Below are positions 31,224 to 40,261 of a stretch of 64,000 bases of DNA, piece by piece. Made by a program: the position numbers and the translations under genes. Every line of letters begins with the position of its first letter. Position 1 is the first letter of the stretch. The stretch is taken from assembly GCF_003569805.1 (NCBI RefSeq), contig NZ_KZ984052.1:71961-135960 (forward strand), read 5' to 3'. Below the pieces are notes generated by a model that made no database searches, was not told the DNA's origin, and was given only the letters and a program-made list of their open reading frames with translations. Source of the DNA: Microbacterium halotolerans. Lineage in GTDB: Bacteria; Actinomycetota; Actinomycetes; Actinomycetales; Microbacteriaceae.

Positions 31224-32276
31224 TCAGCGCTCCTGTCCCTCGAGGCCCTCGTACGCGATGTTTCCCGCGGCGAGGTTCTCGTCGATGAGCGTCGGCAGGT
31301 TCTCGAGGAAGGACTCGCGCTCCGTGACGACGTTCTTCATGGTGTCCTCGACGTTCTCGGCGTTGACCGCGGGCATCGTGTAGACGGGCTCGAGCGGAAC
31401 ATCCTCGCCGCGGACCAGGCCGGCGGCGACGGCGAGACCGGATGCGAGCTCGACGGTGCCGTGCTGCAACGAGGTGCCGATGAAGTCTCCGCTCTCCACA
31501 GCGTGCAGGCCGTCTTCGATCCCGTCGATGCCGACGATCGGAACGTCGTCGATGCCGGCTTCCCGCAGCGCCTGCAGCGCGCCGAGCCCCATGTCGTCGT
31601 TCTGCGAGATCACACCGTCGATGTCGTCGCCGAAGGCGGAGATCCAGTTGCCCATCTTGTTGACCGCCTCAGCACGGTTCCAGTTCGCCGTGTCCTTGGC
31701 GAGCACCTCGATGTCGGGATTCTCCTCGAGGACGTTGTCGATGCCCGCGCCGCGGTTGATCTCCGGGGACGAGCCGAGCGGCCCCTGGAAGATCACGACC
31801 TTGCCCTCGCCACCGAGCTCGTCGACCATCATCTGCGCCTCCTGCTCGCCGGCGGCGACATCGTCCGGCTGCACGCTCGCGTCGACATCGACGCCTGTCA
31901 GGGCGGTGTTCACCGCGATCACAGGAATGTCCGCGCCCTGCGCCGCGGCGACCTGAGGCTCGAGCGTGTCGGCCTGCACCGGAACGATGATGATCGCGTC
32001 GACGCCGGCGCTGACGTACTGGTCGACCTGATCGGCCTGTGCCGTCACGTCGTTGCCCGCGGAGTTCCACTGCAGATCGATGTCGTTGGCCTCGGCATAG
32101 CGCTCCATGCCCTCCTTGCCCTGCGTGATGAAGGACGACATGTCGTACACCGAGACGCCCACGGTGATCGTGTCGTCTCCTGCGCTCGGGTCGCCCGCGC
32201 CGCAGCCGGCGAGCGAGACGGCCGTGCCTGCGGCAACAGCGGCGGTGGCAAGGCGGATGGACAGTGAACGCTTCAT
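31224..32276 (-). CDS. Sugar ABC substrate-binding lipoprotein (RbsB type)
   Basis: A 350-residue periplasmic-binding-protein family member. The signal peptide ends in a lipobox ([10 protein letters not shown]), then the ribose/polyol receptor fold follows: [74 protein letters not shown]. It should deliver a sugar or tetritol to an ABC transporter, but no permease or ATPase gene is in this operon. It is the first structural gene after the SorC regulator and the phased TGAGCA repeats lie in front of it. Confidence 0.9.
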   Translation of the reverse strand: MKRSLSIRLATAAVAAGTAVSLAGCGAGDPSAGDDTITVGVSVYDMSSFITQGKEGMERYAEANDIDLQWNSAGNDVTAQADQVDQYVSAGVDAIIIVPVQADTLEPQVAAAQGADIPVIAVNTALTGVDVDASVQPDDVAAGEQEAQMMVDELGGEGKVVIFQGPLGSSPEINRGAGIDNVLEENPDIEVLAKDTANWNRAEAVNKMGNWISAFGDDIDGVISQNDDMGLGALQALREAGIDDVPIVGIDGIEDGLHAVESGDFIGTSLQHGTVELASGLAVAAGLVRGEDVPLEPVYTMPAVNAENVEDTMKNVVTERESFLENLPTLIDENLAAGNIAYEGLEGQER

Positions 32277-32353
32277 CGCGTGCTCCTTCGTCGATGGGGA
32301 GGGATCCGGGCTCCGCTGACGGGCGGCGGATGATCCGACGATAGACGGTCCGC

Positions 32354-32425
32354 TGCTCAGAATGCGAATGTACTGCTCACCTGTGCAGTGGGAGCTCGCG
32401 AGACACCGTCGTTGCTCACGTGAGC
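32354..32425 (-). promoter_or_regulatory. Phased TGAGCA operator repeats upstream of the tetritol-type operon
   Basis: Read on the minus strand, TGAGCA occurs at 32379-32374 and 32359-32354, exactly 20 bases (two helical turns) apart, and again at 32418-32413 next to the perfect palindrome gctcacgtgagc (32414-32425). A -10-like TATCGT lies further on, before the binding-protein gene. Likely binding sites for the SorC-family protein encoded just upstream; inferred. Confidence 0.5.
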
Positions 32426-32435
32426 GCGGCGAGGG

Positions 32436-33371
32436 CTACTGCTCGAGCAGGCGGTACGCCGTGAACGTGTCGGTGATGGCAGCGGTCATCAGCCCGGAGC
32501 GCAGCACGGCGCGCAGCGCGCGGGTCTTCGACGGACCGCCGGCGATCGCCACGCGGGAACGGACGGCGCGCAGCTGACGATCGGAGATGGCGATGCAGCG
32601 CGGATCGAGATCGTGGATGATCTCGCCGTCCTCCGCGATCAGCGTGGATGCCACCTCGGCTGCCACGCCGCGGGCTCGCAAGCGACGTCGGTCATCGTCG
32701 GTGACGGCAGGATTGATCATCATCAGCGAGTTCGGCGGGTCCCACGAGCCGACGGCGCACAGGGCGACCGTCACCTTTCCGAACTGATCGATCGCGGCTC
32801 GCGCTCCCGGCTGTCGCCTCACGCCCTGTGCGGCCTCGGTGTCGCTCATGACCAGGGAGGCATAGATCGGCCACGGGCGCACGTCGGGCAGTGCCGCGAG
32901 CGACCGGATGACCTCGAGGCCGCTCTCCAGGATCGGGCCCGCGATGCCCGCGAGCTGGACGACATCACGGCACGGCAGGTGCGTGAGCTTGCTCGCCATC
33001 ACGTTCAGCGTTCTGCCCGAGGTGAGCCCGAGCACGTCGTCCGGGCGCACCAGCTCTTCGACCATCGTGGCCGCCGCGGCGCCCAGCCCCAGCTGTGCGT
33101 CGGCATCGGTGTCGGCGGACTGTTCGAACACTACGGCGTGTTCCAGGCCGTAGTGGGCGGCGAGCCGCCCCGACAGCTCGACGTCGACCCCTGGCGACGC
33201 GACGATCTCGAATCGGATGATGCCGCGTTCGACCGCCTCGTCGAGCATCCGGCCGATCTTGAATCGGCTCAGACCGGTCTCCTCAGCGATCTGAATGCGC
33301 GACTTGCGCCGCACATAGTGCTCGCGGGCGATGTGTGCGAGCTGCACGCTGGAGAGCGGACCGGTGGACAT
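32436..33371 (-). CDS. SorC/DeoR-type sugar-binding transcriptional regulator
   Basis: A 311-residue SorC-family regulator: N-terminal HTH (RRKSRIQIAEETGLSRFKIGRML) and a large C-terminal sugar-phosphate-binding domain (VLGLTSGRTLNVMA, CAVGSWDPPNS, VAIAGGPSKTRALRAVLRSG). It presumably senses a phosphorylated intermediate of the adjoining kinase-isomerase pathway. Start ATG 33371 is eight bases after TATATT (33385-33380), so probably leaderless; the open frame runs 145 codons further upstream but is antisense-like low-complexity and rejected. Confidence 0.9.
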   Translation of the reverse strand: MSTGPLSSVQLAHIAREHYVRRKSRIQIAEETGLSRFKIGRMLDEAVERGIIRFEIVASPGVDVELSGRLAAHYGLEHAVVFEQSADTDADAQLGLGAAAATMVEELVRPDDVLGLTSGRTLNVMASKLTHLPCRDVVQLAGIAGPILESGLEVIRSLAALPDVRPWPIYASLVMSDTEAAQGVRRQPGARAAIDQFGKVTVALCAVGSWDPPNSLMMINPAVTDDDRRRLRARGVAAEVASTLIAEDGEIIHDLDPRCIAISDRQLRAVRSRVAIAGGPSKTRALRAVLRSGLMTAAITDTFTAYRLLEQ

Positions 33372-33399
33372 AGCCGGTGAATATACCCGAAGACCCGCG

Positions 33400-34326
33400 T
33401 CAGCGGACGGGCCACGTGCCGTCGAGACCTTCCGACGGCTCCAATCGGCCCACTCCGACGAGATACTCCGTGAGGCTCTCTGCCTGTTCGCGGGCCCACA
33501 CGATCTGCTGATCATGCAGGGCGTCGAGAGAATCGGGGAGCTCATCGGCGAAGCGCGCTGCAATGGCGATCGCGATCCGCCCCGCGGCGATCGCGTCGGC
33601 CGATGCCTCATGCGCGTCGTCGAGTGCGACGCCGTAGTGCTCCGCAGCGCGATCGAGCGTGCGCTTGCCCTTGCGATATCGGTCCACCGCTTTGTCGATG
33701 ACCAGTGGGTCGATGATCGGGCGTGGCGCGTCCAGGGGCGGCACCGCATGTCGTACCGCCTCGTGTCGAAGCAGCGAGAGATCGAATGCCGCGTTGTATG
33801 CCACAACCGGAATGTTCTCAGCGATCAGCAGGCGCAGGGTCTCGACGATCTCCGCGACGACCTCACCGGCGGGGCGCCCCTCTGCTCGGGCGCGTTCCGT
33901 GCTGACCCCGTGGACGGCGGCAGCGGCATCCGGAATCTCGATTCCCGGATCGGCGATCCAACTCGAGGTGCGTCCGACCTGGCCCTCGTCATCGACGACG
34001 CCGACGAATGCTGTCACGATCCTGTCGTTCTCGACGTCGACGCCCGTCGTCTCCAGATCGAACACCGCAACGCTCCCGAGAAGCGAGCCGACCGGGTGCG
34101 TGTCGGGGAGCGGCGCCGTCGACGAGTCCGTCGGGCTCGCCGCAGCCGGGGAAGCCGCCTGCGGCATCGATCCCGAGGCAGCTGCCGTGGACTCGGGGCC
34201 GATGGCGGGTTCTTGCGCGACCGACGCCCGGCGGACGCGTGCCGAGGCCGTGCGGCTCGAGCCGGGGGATCGTTCCGCTTCCGTCAGATCGAACAGCGGC
34301 GGGGGATCGGGCCAACGGTCGCTCAT
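33400..34326 (-). CDS. DnaQ-like 3'-5' exonuclease
   Basis: A 308-residue protein of the DEDDh exonuclease family (DNA polymerase III epsilon-like). After a disordered N-terminus of about 85 residues rich in Ala, Ser and Pro, the exonuclease motifs appear in order: VFDLETTG (Exo I), YNAAFDLSLLRHE (Exo II) and HEASADA with the catalytic histidine (Exo III). The chromosomal polymerase epsilon role cannot be told from a separate nuclease role; family members in actinobacteria with this layout are annotated simply as exonucleases. TATCGT (34338-34333) is six bases before ATG 34326. Confidence 0.88.
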   Translation of the reverse strand: MSDRWPDPPPLFDLTEAERSPGSSRTASARVRRASVAQEPAIGPESTAAASGSMPQAASPAAASPTDSSTAPLPDTHPVGSLLGSVAVFDLETTGVDVENDRIVTAFVGVVDDEGQVGRTSSWIADPGIEIPDAAAAVHGVSTERARAEGRPAGEVVAEIVETLRLLIAENIPVVAYNAAFDLSLLRHEAVRHAVPPLDAPRPIIDPLVIDKAVDRYRKGKRTLDRAAEHYGVALDDAHEASADAIAAGRIAIAIAARFADELPDSLDALHDQQIVWAREQAESLTEYLVGVGRLEPSEGLDGTWPVR

Positions 34327-34496
34327 GCCGCAACGATAGGTCGGCTGCCGCGGGAAATCACCCCGCCGCGCCGCGCGGTGCTCGGCCGGCGAACTGCGCA
34401 ACTGAGCGTCGTTCGGGGTGATGTGCGTCTTTCGGCACCGCAGCGAGAGGCAGCGGCGGGCTCGGGAAGGAAGGATGCGGTGGCTAGAGTTGTGGT

Positions 34497-35381
34497 GTGA
34501 GTCACGCGCCGTACGCCCAGCAGCTCGAGGACGCGAAGGCCGGCGCTCGCAGGCGGGAGATCGACGTCTGCGGCACGCGCGCCGCGTACTGGGAGTACGG
34601 CCCGGATGGTGCCGCGGAGACGATCGTCGCGGTGCACGGCTTCCGCGGCGATCATCACGGTCTCGAGCCGGTCGTCGCACATCTGCCCGAGGCGCGGGTG
34701 ATCATGCCCGACCTGCCCGGGTTCGGTGCCACGCCGCCGATGGAGCGGCACGCGCACGATCTCGACGGCTATGCGCGGTTCGTCACGGAGTTCACCCGCT
34801 CGGTCGCCCCGGGTGCCACGATCCTCGGGCACTCCTTCGGATCGATCGTCGTCTCTGCGGCTGTCGCAGGCGGCCTCAGCACCCCCCAACTGATCCTCGT
34901 CAACCCGATCGGCGCTCCCGCGCTGGAGGGACCGCGCGGTGTGTTCACCCGGCTGGCGGTGCTGTACTACTGGCTCGGCGCCCGACTGCCGCGCCGGATC
35001 GGCACGTGGCTGCTGCGCACTCGCATCGTCGTGCGGGTGATGAGCCTGGCCATGGTGAAGTCGCGGGAGAGGCGCATGCGCGCGTTCGTGCACGACCAGC
35101 ATGATCGCTACTTCTCGGGCTTCAGCGATCGGGACGTGCTGCGTGAGGCATTCGTCGCCAGCGTGTCGCACGATGTGACGGAGTTCGCCCCGCGCATCGA
35201 CGTGCCGACGCTGATGATCGCCGCCGACCGCGACGACATCACGCACATCGAGGCGGAGCGCGCGCTGCGCGACGAGTTCCCGCGCGCGACCCTGGTCGAG
35301 CTGAGCGGAGTCGGGCACCTCATCCACTATGAGAAGCCGGGTGAAGCGGCGGACGCCATCCGGTCGTTCCTGTTCGACTGA
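34497..35381 (+). CDS. Alpha/beta hydrolase
   Basis: A 294-residue hydrolase with an alpha/beta fold: oxyanion region VAVHGFRGDHHG, nucleophile elbow GHSFGS, and the terminal catalytic histidine in GVGHLIHYEKPGEAADAI preceded by the acid region MIAADRDDITHIEAE. The substrate is unknown; the layout suits esterases and C-C hydrolases. The start is GTG 34497, six bases after TAGAGT (34485-34490), implying a leaderless transcript. Confidence 0.88.
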   Translation: MSHAPYAQQLEDAKAGARRREIDVCGTRAAYWEYGPDGAAETIVAVHGFRGDHHGLEPVVAHLPEARVIMPDLPGFGATPPMERHAHDLDGYARFVTEFTRSVAPGATILGHSFGSIVVSAAVAGGLSTPQLILVNPIGAPALEGPRGVFTRLAVLYYWLGARLPRRIGTWLLRTRIVVRVMSLAMVKSRERRMRAFVHDQHDRYFSGFSDRDVLREAFVASVSHDVTEFAPRIDVPTLMIAADRDDITHIEAERALRDEFPRATLVELSGVGHLIHYEKPGEAADAIRSFLFD

Positions 35382-35392
35382 GGCGAAGCCGA

Positions 35393-35866
35393 TCAGCTGT
35401 TGCGCTTGGCGAGCTCCATGAGGCCGGAGACGCGATACGGAACGGCTTCGCTCATCACGAGCGATGTCTCCGTGCGGTCGACCCCCTCGATGCTGAGGAT
35501 GCGCGCATCGACGTCGAACAGATGACGCGCGTCTCGGCAGGCGACGAACGTCATCAGATCGGTCTGCCCGCTCATGCCGTGCGCCTGCACGATCTCAGGG
35601 ATCCGCGCCATCTCGGTCGTGATCTGCGGCAGCTTCGCCTGGCGCACGCCGACGGAGATGTAGGCCTCGAGCGGGAAGCCGAGTGCCACCGTGGAAAGCG
35701 AGCGCTCGAACGACCGGAAGACACCGGACCCGTCGAGTCGGGCCATCCGGGCCTGCACTGTGTTGCGCGACAGGTGCAGCCGGTCAGCGAGCGAGACCAC
35801 GGTCGTCCGCGGATCGTCGGCGAGCGCCGCGATGAGTTCGAGGTCGACGTGGTCGAAGGATGGCAT
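35393..35866 (-). CDS. Lrp/AsnC-family transcriptional regulator
   Basis: A 157-residue Lrp-type regulator: HTH near the N-terminus (TVVSLADRLHLSRNTVQARMARLDGSG) and a C-terminal RAM domain (YISVGVRQ, MSGQTDLMTFVACRDARHLFD). It likely responds to an amino acid; target unknown. Convergent with the hydrolase, 11 bases between stops. TATCTT at 35878-35873 is six bases before ATG 35866, so probably leaderless. Confidence 0.92.
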   Translation of the reverse strand: MPSFDHVDLELIAALADDPRTTVVSLADRLHLSRNTVQARMARLDGSGVFRSFERSLSTVALGFPLEAYISVGVRQAKLPQITTEMARIPEIVQAHGMSGQTDLMTFVACRDARHLFDVDARILSIEGVDRTETSLVMSEAVPYRVSGLMELAKRNS

Positions 35867-35979
35867 GCTGAAAAGATATCAGCGCGGCGCCGTCGATTTC
35901 GTGCAGGGTGCTCAGTCGTTATCCGTTCGAGTGCGCGTGCATCGGCGAACGGCGTTTCCCCGAGGGCAGAATGTGGAGA

Positions 35980-36555
35980 TCACTGCCCGGCTGTGGGCGA
36001 GAGCTCGTCGACGAACCGGATGTCGTCGCCGGCGACCTCGAAGGTCCACACCGAACCGTTGAGCACGCGCGGATGGTCGCGCGACGGGAAGCCGCTGTTC
36101 GGCAGATCTCGCAGCAGGCGGCCGATCACGCCGCCGTGCGTGGCCGCGGCGATCCTGTCGTCGGCGAACCGCGCTGCGAGGTCGACCATCGCGCGACGGG
36201 TGCGGGCGACGACCTCAGCCTCTGGCTCGGCATCCGGGACCCCGTGGGGGAACAGGAGCGGCAGGTCTTCTCCTGGCACGCCCTCCGCCGCCCCGTAAGC
36301 GCGTTCCACGAGATCGGGAACGCGCTCATCCGGGCCCGTCAGGCCCAGCTGGGCCGCGACGAGCTGAGCCGTTTCGGACGCCCGCACCAGCGTGCTGGAG
36401 ACGACCTTGGTGAAGCCGCGGCCGGAGAGCCGGCGACCGGCGTCGCGCGCCTGATCCCGACCGGTCTCGTTCAGCGGGATGTCGGATGACCCCTGGATGC
36501 GCCCCGCGAGGTTCCAATCGGTCTGGCCATGTCGAATGAGCACAATCGTAGTCAC
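35980..36555 (-). CDS. Histidine phosphatase family protein
   Basis: A phosphoglycerate-mutase-like phosphatase of 191 residues with the signature LIRHGQTDWNLAGRIQG (catalytic His), the Arg in SSTLVRASETAQ and the second His in AAATHGGVIGRLL. Substrate unknown; many are non-specific or cobalamin/sugar phosphatases. Start GTG 36555 rather than the in-frame TTG at 36558, because TAAAGT (36567-36562) is six bases upstream and suggests a leaderless mRNA beginning at the GTG. Confidence 0.9.
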   Translation of the reverse strand: MTTIVLIRHGQTDWNLAGRIQGSSDIPLNETGRDQARDAGRRLSGRGFTKVVSSTLVRASETAQLVAAQLGLTGPDERVPDLVERAYGAAEGVPGEDLPLLFPHGVPDAEPEAEVVARTRRAMVDLAARFADDRIAAATHGGVIGRLLRDLPNSGFPSRDHPRVLNGSVWTFEVAGDDIRFVDELSPTAGQ

Positions 36556-36630
36556 CAACCCACTTTAGTCGGTGCAGCTGTGCCGCAGGTACGGGCACAT
36601 GGTCGTCGCTCGGAGTGTGCGGACTTCGCC

Positions 36631-37488
36631 TCAGTGGGGCCGCGGCAGCAGCGGCGGGAGCTCTTCGGCCAGCCGCGTGAGGACCTCGCTCGTACCGGCG
36701 TCGATCTTCACGGTGGCGCGGCGGTCGCCGCGTGTCTCACCGCGGTTGACGATCACGATCGGCTGGTGCCGTCGTCTGGCGCGCTCGATGATGCGCTGAC
36801 CGGAGTTGACCACGAGTGACGAGCCGGCCACGAGGAGCGCCTCGGCGCCCGCGACCAGCTGCTCGGCGAGGCGGAAGCGGTCGGCGGGGATGAACTCGCC
36901 GAAGAACACCACGTCGGGCTTGAGCATGCCGCCGCACACGGTGCAGTCGGGCACGACGAAGCCGTCCGTCGTCGCGGGGAGCGCGTCGCCGTCAGGGCCG
37001 AGCGCCACGTTCTCCGGTACAGCGATCCACGGGTTGTCCGCTTCGATCCGCGCAACGATGTCGCGGCGGTCGTACACCTGCCCGCAGTCGAGGCACAGCA
37101 CGCGGCGCATGGTTCCGTGCATCTCGATGACCCTGGTGCTGTCGGCGCGCAGGTGGAGGCCGTCGACGTTCTGGGTGATCACGCCGGACACGACGCCCGC
37201 ACGCTCCAGGCGGGCGATCGCGAGGTGGCCGACGTTCGGCTCCGTGGAGGTGAACGAGCGCCAGCCGAGGTGCGAGCCGATCCAGTACCGGCGACGGGCG
37301 GCTTCGTCGGCTGAGAAGGTCTGCCACTTCATGGGTGTTCGCCTCGGCGCACCCTGGCCGCGGTAGTCGGGGATACCGGAGTCGGTCGAGACTCCGGCGC
37401 CCGTCATGACGACGATGCGGCGCCCGGCCAGCGCCTCGATCGCTTCGGCGACGCGGTCGTCCGATGCCTGGTCGGGGAGGGAGCTCAC
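36631..37488 (-). CDS. Sir2-family NAD-dependent protein deacylase
   Basis: A sirtuin of 285 residues. NAD site GAGVSTDSGIPDYRG near residue 30, TQNVDGLH, the catalytic histidine in EMHGTMRRVLCLDCG and a four-cysteine zinc site (CLDC and CTVC) are intact, then VVFFGEFIP and GSSLVV. It removes acyl groups from lysines using NAD; targets unknown. Start GTG 37488 lies six bases after TAGGAT (37500-37495), leaderless-type; an ATG a few bases earlier is out of frame. Confidence 0.93.
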   Translation of the reverse strand: MSSLPDQASDDRVAEAIEALAGRRIVVMTGAGVSTDSGIPDYRGQGAPRRTPMKWQTFSADEAARRRYWIGSHLGWRSFTSTEPNVGHLAIARLERAGVVSGVITQNVDGLHLRADSTRVIEMHGTMRRVLCLDCGQVYDRRDIVARIEADNPWIAVPENVALGPDGDALPATTDGFVVPDCTVCGGMLKPDVVFFGEFIPADRFRLAEQLVAGAEALLVAGSSLVVNSGQRIIERARRRHQPIVIVNRGETRGDRRATVKIDAGTSEVLTRLAEELPPLLPRPH

Positions 37489-37551
37489 CCATCGATCCTA
37501 CGACCGCTCCGGCGTGCGCGGGCGCCGGAGCGGCACCCTAGTCTTGAGGCG

Positions 37552-38403
37552 ATGAACATCCAGCGCGTGCTCGAGGACAGTGAACTGCTCGCGGACTACC
37601 GCAGCCTCACGGATGTCGCACTGCGTCGCAGGCTCGAGCCCGAGCACGGTCTGTACATGGCGGAGTCGGCGAAGGTGCTCGCGCGCGCCCTCGCGGCGGG
37701 GCACTCGCCGCGCTCGGTGATGACGGCCGAGAAATGGCTGAGCGACGTCGAGCGCATCCTGGGCGAGCACGCTCTCGACGAGGTGCCGGTGTATGTCGTG
37801 CCGGATGATGTGGCGGAGCGCGTGACCGGATACACGGTGCATCGCGGCATGCTAGCGGCCATGAACCGGCCAGCAGATCGTCCGGTCGCCGAACTGCTCG
37901 CCGGTGTCACCGAACGCACCGGATCGGCGACGCAGCGCGACGGGGATCCGCGCCGAACCAGGATCGTGATCCTGGAGGACCTGGTCGACCACACCAACGT
38001 GGGCGCGGTGTTCCGATCGGCCGCGGCGCTCGGCGTGGACGCCGTGCTGGTGACGCCGCGCTGCGCCGACCCGCTCTACCGGCGCAGCGTGCGCGTCTCC
38101 ATGGGCACGGTCTTCCAGGTGCCGTGGACGAGGATCGACGACTGGCCGGGCGGCCTCCAAGAGCTCAAGGACGCCGGCTGCGTCGTGGCTGGGATGACTC
38201 TGGGTGAAGGGGCGATCTCTCTGGATGAACTGGTCGCCGAGGACCACGAGAACCTGGCGCTGGTGTTCGGCAGTGAAGGGCACGGCATCACCTCTCGCAC
38301 GGACAGGGTGCTCGACCGGCGCGTGACGATCCCGATGATGGGCGGCGTCGACTCGCTCAACGTCGCGGCCGCCTCGGCCGTGGCGTTCTACGCGACTCGA
38401 TAA
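37552..38403 (+). CDS. TrmH/SpoU-family RNA methyltransferase
   Basis: A 283-residue SPOUT-class 2'-O-methyltransferase. After an N-terminal L30e-like substrate-binding domain come the three knot motifs: DHTNVGAVFRSAAALGVDAVLV, LALVFGSEGHGI and IPMMGGVDSLNVAAASAVAFY. The modified RNA (23S rRNA or tRNA) cannot be told. TAGTCT (37539-37544) is seven bases before ATG 37552; it shares a short divergent promoter region with the sirtuin gene. Confidence 0.92.
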   Translation: MNIQRVLEDSELLADYRSLTDVALRRRLEPEHGLYMAESAKVLARALAAGHSPRSVMTAEKWLSDVERILGEHALDEVPVYVVPDDVAERVTGYTVHRGMLAAMNRPADRPVAELLAGVTERTGSATQRDGDPRRTRIVILEDLVDHTNVGAVFRSAAALGVDAVLVTPRCADPLYRRSVRVSMGTVFQVPWTRIDDWPGGLQELKDAGCVVAGMTLGEGAISLDELVAEDHENLALVFGSEGHGITSRTDRVLDRRVTIPMMGGVDSLNVAAASAVAFYATR

Positions 38404-38536
38404 CCTGCGGTCGTCGTTCGTGTGATGCGCGCCTTGAGCCGGCCCCTCGCAGCGCGCAGCGCGGACGAACCGTTCAGCTCCGCCTGTGCGGGGCGCGAGC
38501 GGCGGGTATGCCGACGTCGGTCGGATGGTCTGCGAC

Positions 38537-38899
38537 TCAGGCGAGCGCCTTGACAGCGTCGAGGTACGCGTCGATTGCGTCTCGATTGCGGGTGAGGAAG
38601 TCGATGCGCTCGGTCATGCGATCGCGCTCGTGCTCCAGCGTCGCAAGCATCTCAGGTGTCGCATCGGTGAAGTGGATCGTCCTCGGCTTGTCGAGGCAGG
38701 GGAGGATCTGCTTGATGATCCGGGTCGGCAGCCCGGTGTCGATGAGGCCGCGGATCTGGATGACCCGGTCGACGAGGTAGTCGTCGTAGTCCCGGTACCC
38801 GTTGGGCATGCGGCCCGGCACGATCAGTCCCTCGTCCTCGTAGTACCGCAGCGCCCTGGTGGACGTGTCCGTGAGCTTGGCGAGCTCTCCGATCCTCAT
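38537..38899 (-). CDS. MerR-family transcriptional regulator
   Basis: A 120-residue MerR-type regulator: winged HTH at the N-terminus (RIGELAKLTDTSTRALRYYEDEGLI) and a long dimerisation helix (EMLATLEHERDRMTERIDFLTRN). No cysteines in the C-terminal part that would suggest metal sensing, so a small organic ligand is likely. It is divergent from an MFS exporter and presumably controls it; the shared gap holds a palindrome at 38933. Confidence 0.9.
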   Translation of the reverse strand: MRIGELAKLTDTSTRALRYYEDEGLIVPGRMPNGYRDYDDYLVDRVIQIRGLIDTGLPTRIIKQILPCLDKPRTIHFTDATPEMLATLEHERDRMTERIDFLTRNRDAIDAYLDAVKALA

Positions 38900-38932
38900 G
38901 CGTGCCCCTCTTCGTGGTCCGTGACGGTCGGC

Positions 38933-38954
38933 TTGACATTCACGTTAACGTCAA
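38933..38954. promoter_or_regulatory. Palindrome in the MerR-MFS divergent promoter
   Basis: TTGAC and GTCAA arms enclose a core with gttaac, in a 22-base element that carries TTGAC(A/G) -35-like hexamers on both strands. MerR proteins act at palindromes between -35 and -10 boxes. Inferred operator. Confidence 0.5.
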
Positions 38955-38971
38955 TCTTCGACCATGGGGAC

Positions 38972-40201
38972 ATGACACGAATAGACGCCCCGACACCGAC
39001 TGCTGCTCGCTCCGACCGTCTTCCTCTGGCGGGGCTCCTGTCGCTATGCACGGCGAGCTTCATCACGATCATGACCGAGGCTCTGCCTGCTGGGATCCTG
39101 CCCGCGATGAGCGGCGACCTCGGAGTGACCGAGTCTGCTGCCGGTCAGACCGTGACCGTCTACGCGATCGGTTCAGCACTCGCTGCGGTGCCGTTGACCG
39201 CGGCGACCATCGGCTGGCCGCGTCGGCGACTGCTGCTGCTCGCGATCGGCGGATTCGCCGTGGCGAACACGGTCACGGCGATCTCGGACAATTACGTCCT
39301 GACGATGGTGGCGAGGTTCATCGCCGGTGTGGTCGCGGGCTTGCTGTGGGCGCTGCTGGCCGGCTACGCCCGCCGCATGGTCGCGCCCCACCAGCGCGGA
39401 CGGGCGATGGCGATCGCGATGGCCGGGACGCCGATCGCGCTGTCCATCGGCGTGCCCGCCGGGACGTTCCTCGCCGGCCTCGTCGGCTGGCGCTTCGCCT
39501 TCGGGGTCATGACACTGCTGACTCTCGTGCTGGTCGGATGGGTGCTCGCCGCGGTCCCGGACTTCCCCGGGCAGAGGAAGGAAGCGCGTCTGCCGCTGCG
39601 CCGGGCGCTCGCGGTCCCCGGCGTGGTCGCGGTGCTGTTCGTGACCCTCGCCTTCGTGCTGGCACACAACGTCCTCTACACGTTCATCGCACCGTTCCTC
39701 GAGCCGCTCGGGCTGTCCGGGCAGGTGGACGTGCTGCTCCTCGTCTTCGGCGTGCTCTCGCTGGCGAGCATCTGGATCACCGGGGCGCTCATCGACCGTC
39801 ACCTGCGCACACTCGTCATCGCCAGCTGTGGGCTGTTCGCCGTGTCCATGCTCGTGCTCGGCCTGTTCGCGGCGACGCCGTGGCTGGTGTTCGTCAGCAT
39901 CGGCGCGTGGGGGCTGTCCTTCGGAGGTGCGGCGACGCTCCTGCAGACGGCTTCGGCGGAGACCGCCGGGGCTGCCGGCGACGTCGCGCAGTCGCTCGTG
40001 GTCACGTGCTGGAACGTCGGGATGGCCGGAGGCGGCATCGTCGGCGGGCTGCTCCTGGCCGGCGCTGGTGCCGCGTCCCTGTCGTGGGGCGCTCTCGTGC
40101 TGGCCGCCACCGCGCTCGTCGTGACTGCAGCGGCGCGACGCCACGCGTTCCCATCGTGCGGTGTGCGTCGCGACCGTGAGAGTGCGGACACGCGAGATTG
40201 A
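38972..40201 (+). CDS. MFS transporter
   Basis: A 409-residue major facilitator with about twelve transmembrane segments, starting LPLAGLLSLCTASFITIMTEALPAGILPAM and with the family loop motif GYARRMVAPHQRGRAMAIAMAG. It resembles drug or sugar-efflux MFS proteins of the AraJ/Cmx type. ATG 38972 follows gggg; the frame is open far upstream through the antisense of merR and is rejected. Probably induced through the divergent MerR protein. Confidence 0.9.
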   Translation: MTRIDAPTPTAARSDRLPLAGLLSLCTASFITIMTEALPAGILPAMSGDLGVTESAAGQTVTVYAIGSALAAVPLTAATIGWPRRRLLLLAIGGFAVANTVTAISDNYVLTMVARFIAGVVAGLLWALLAGYARRMVAPHQRGRAMAIAMAGTPIALSIGVPAGTFLAGLVGWRFAFGVMTLLTLVLVGWVLAAVPDFPGQRKEARLPLRRALAVPGVVAVLFVTLAFVLAHNVLYTFIAPFLEPLGLSGQVDVLLLVFGVLSLASIWITGALIDRHLRTLVIASCGLFAVSMLVLGLFAATPWLVFVSIGAWGLSFGGAATLLQTASAETAGAAGDVAQSLVVTCWNVGMAGGGIVGGLLLAGAGAASLSWGALVLAATALVVTAAARRHAFPSCGVRRDRESADTRD

Positions 40202-40261
40202 TGACCACTGCGAGTCCGGTGGTTTCGGCTGCGATCCCTCGTGCTGGCGATCCTAGGTGGG

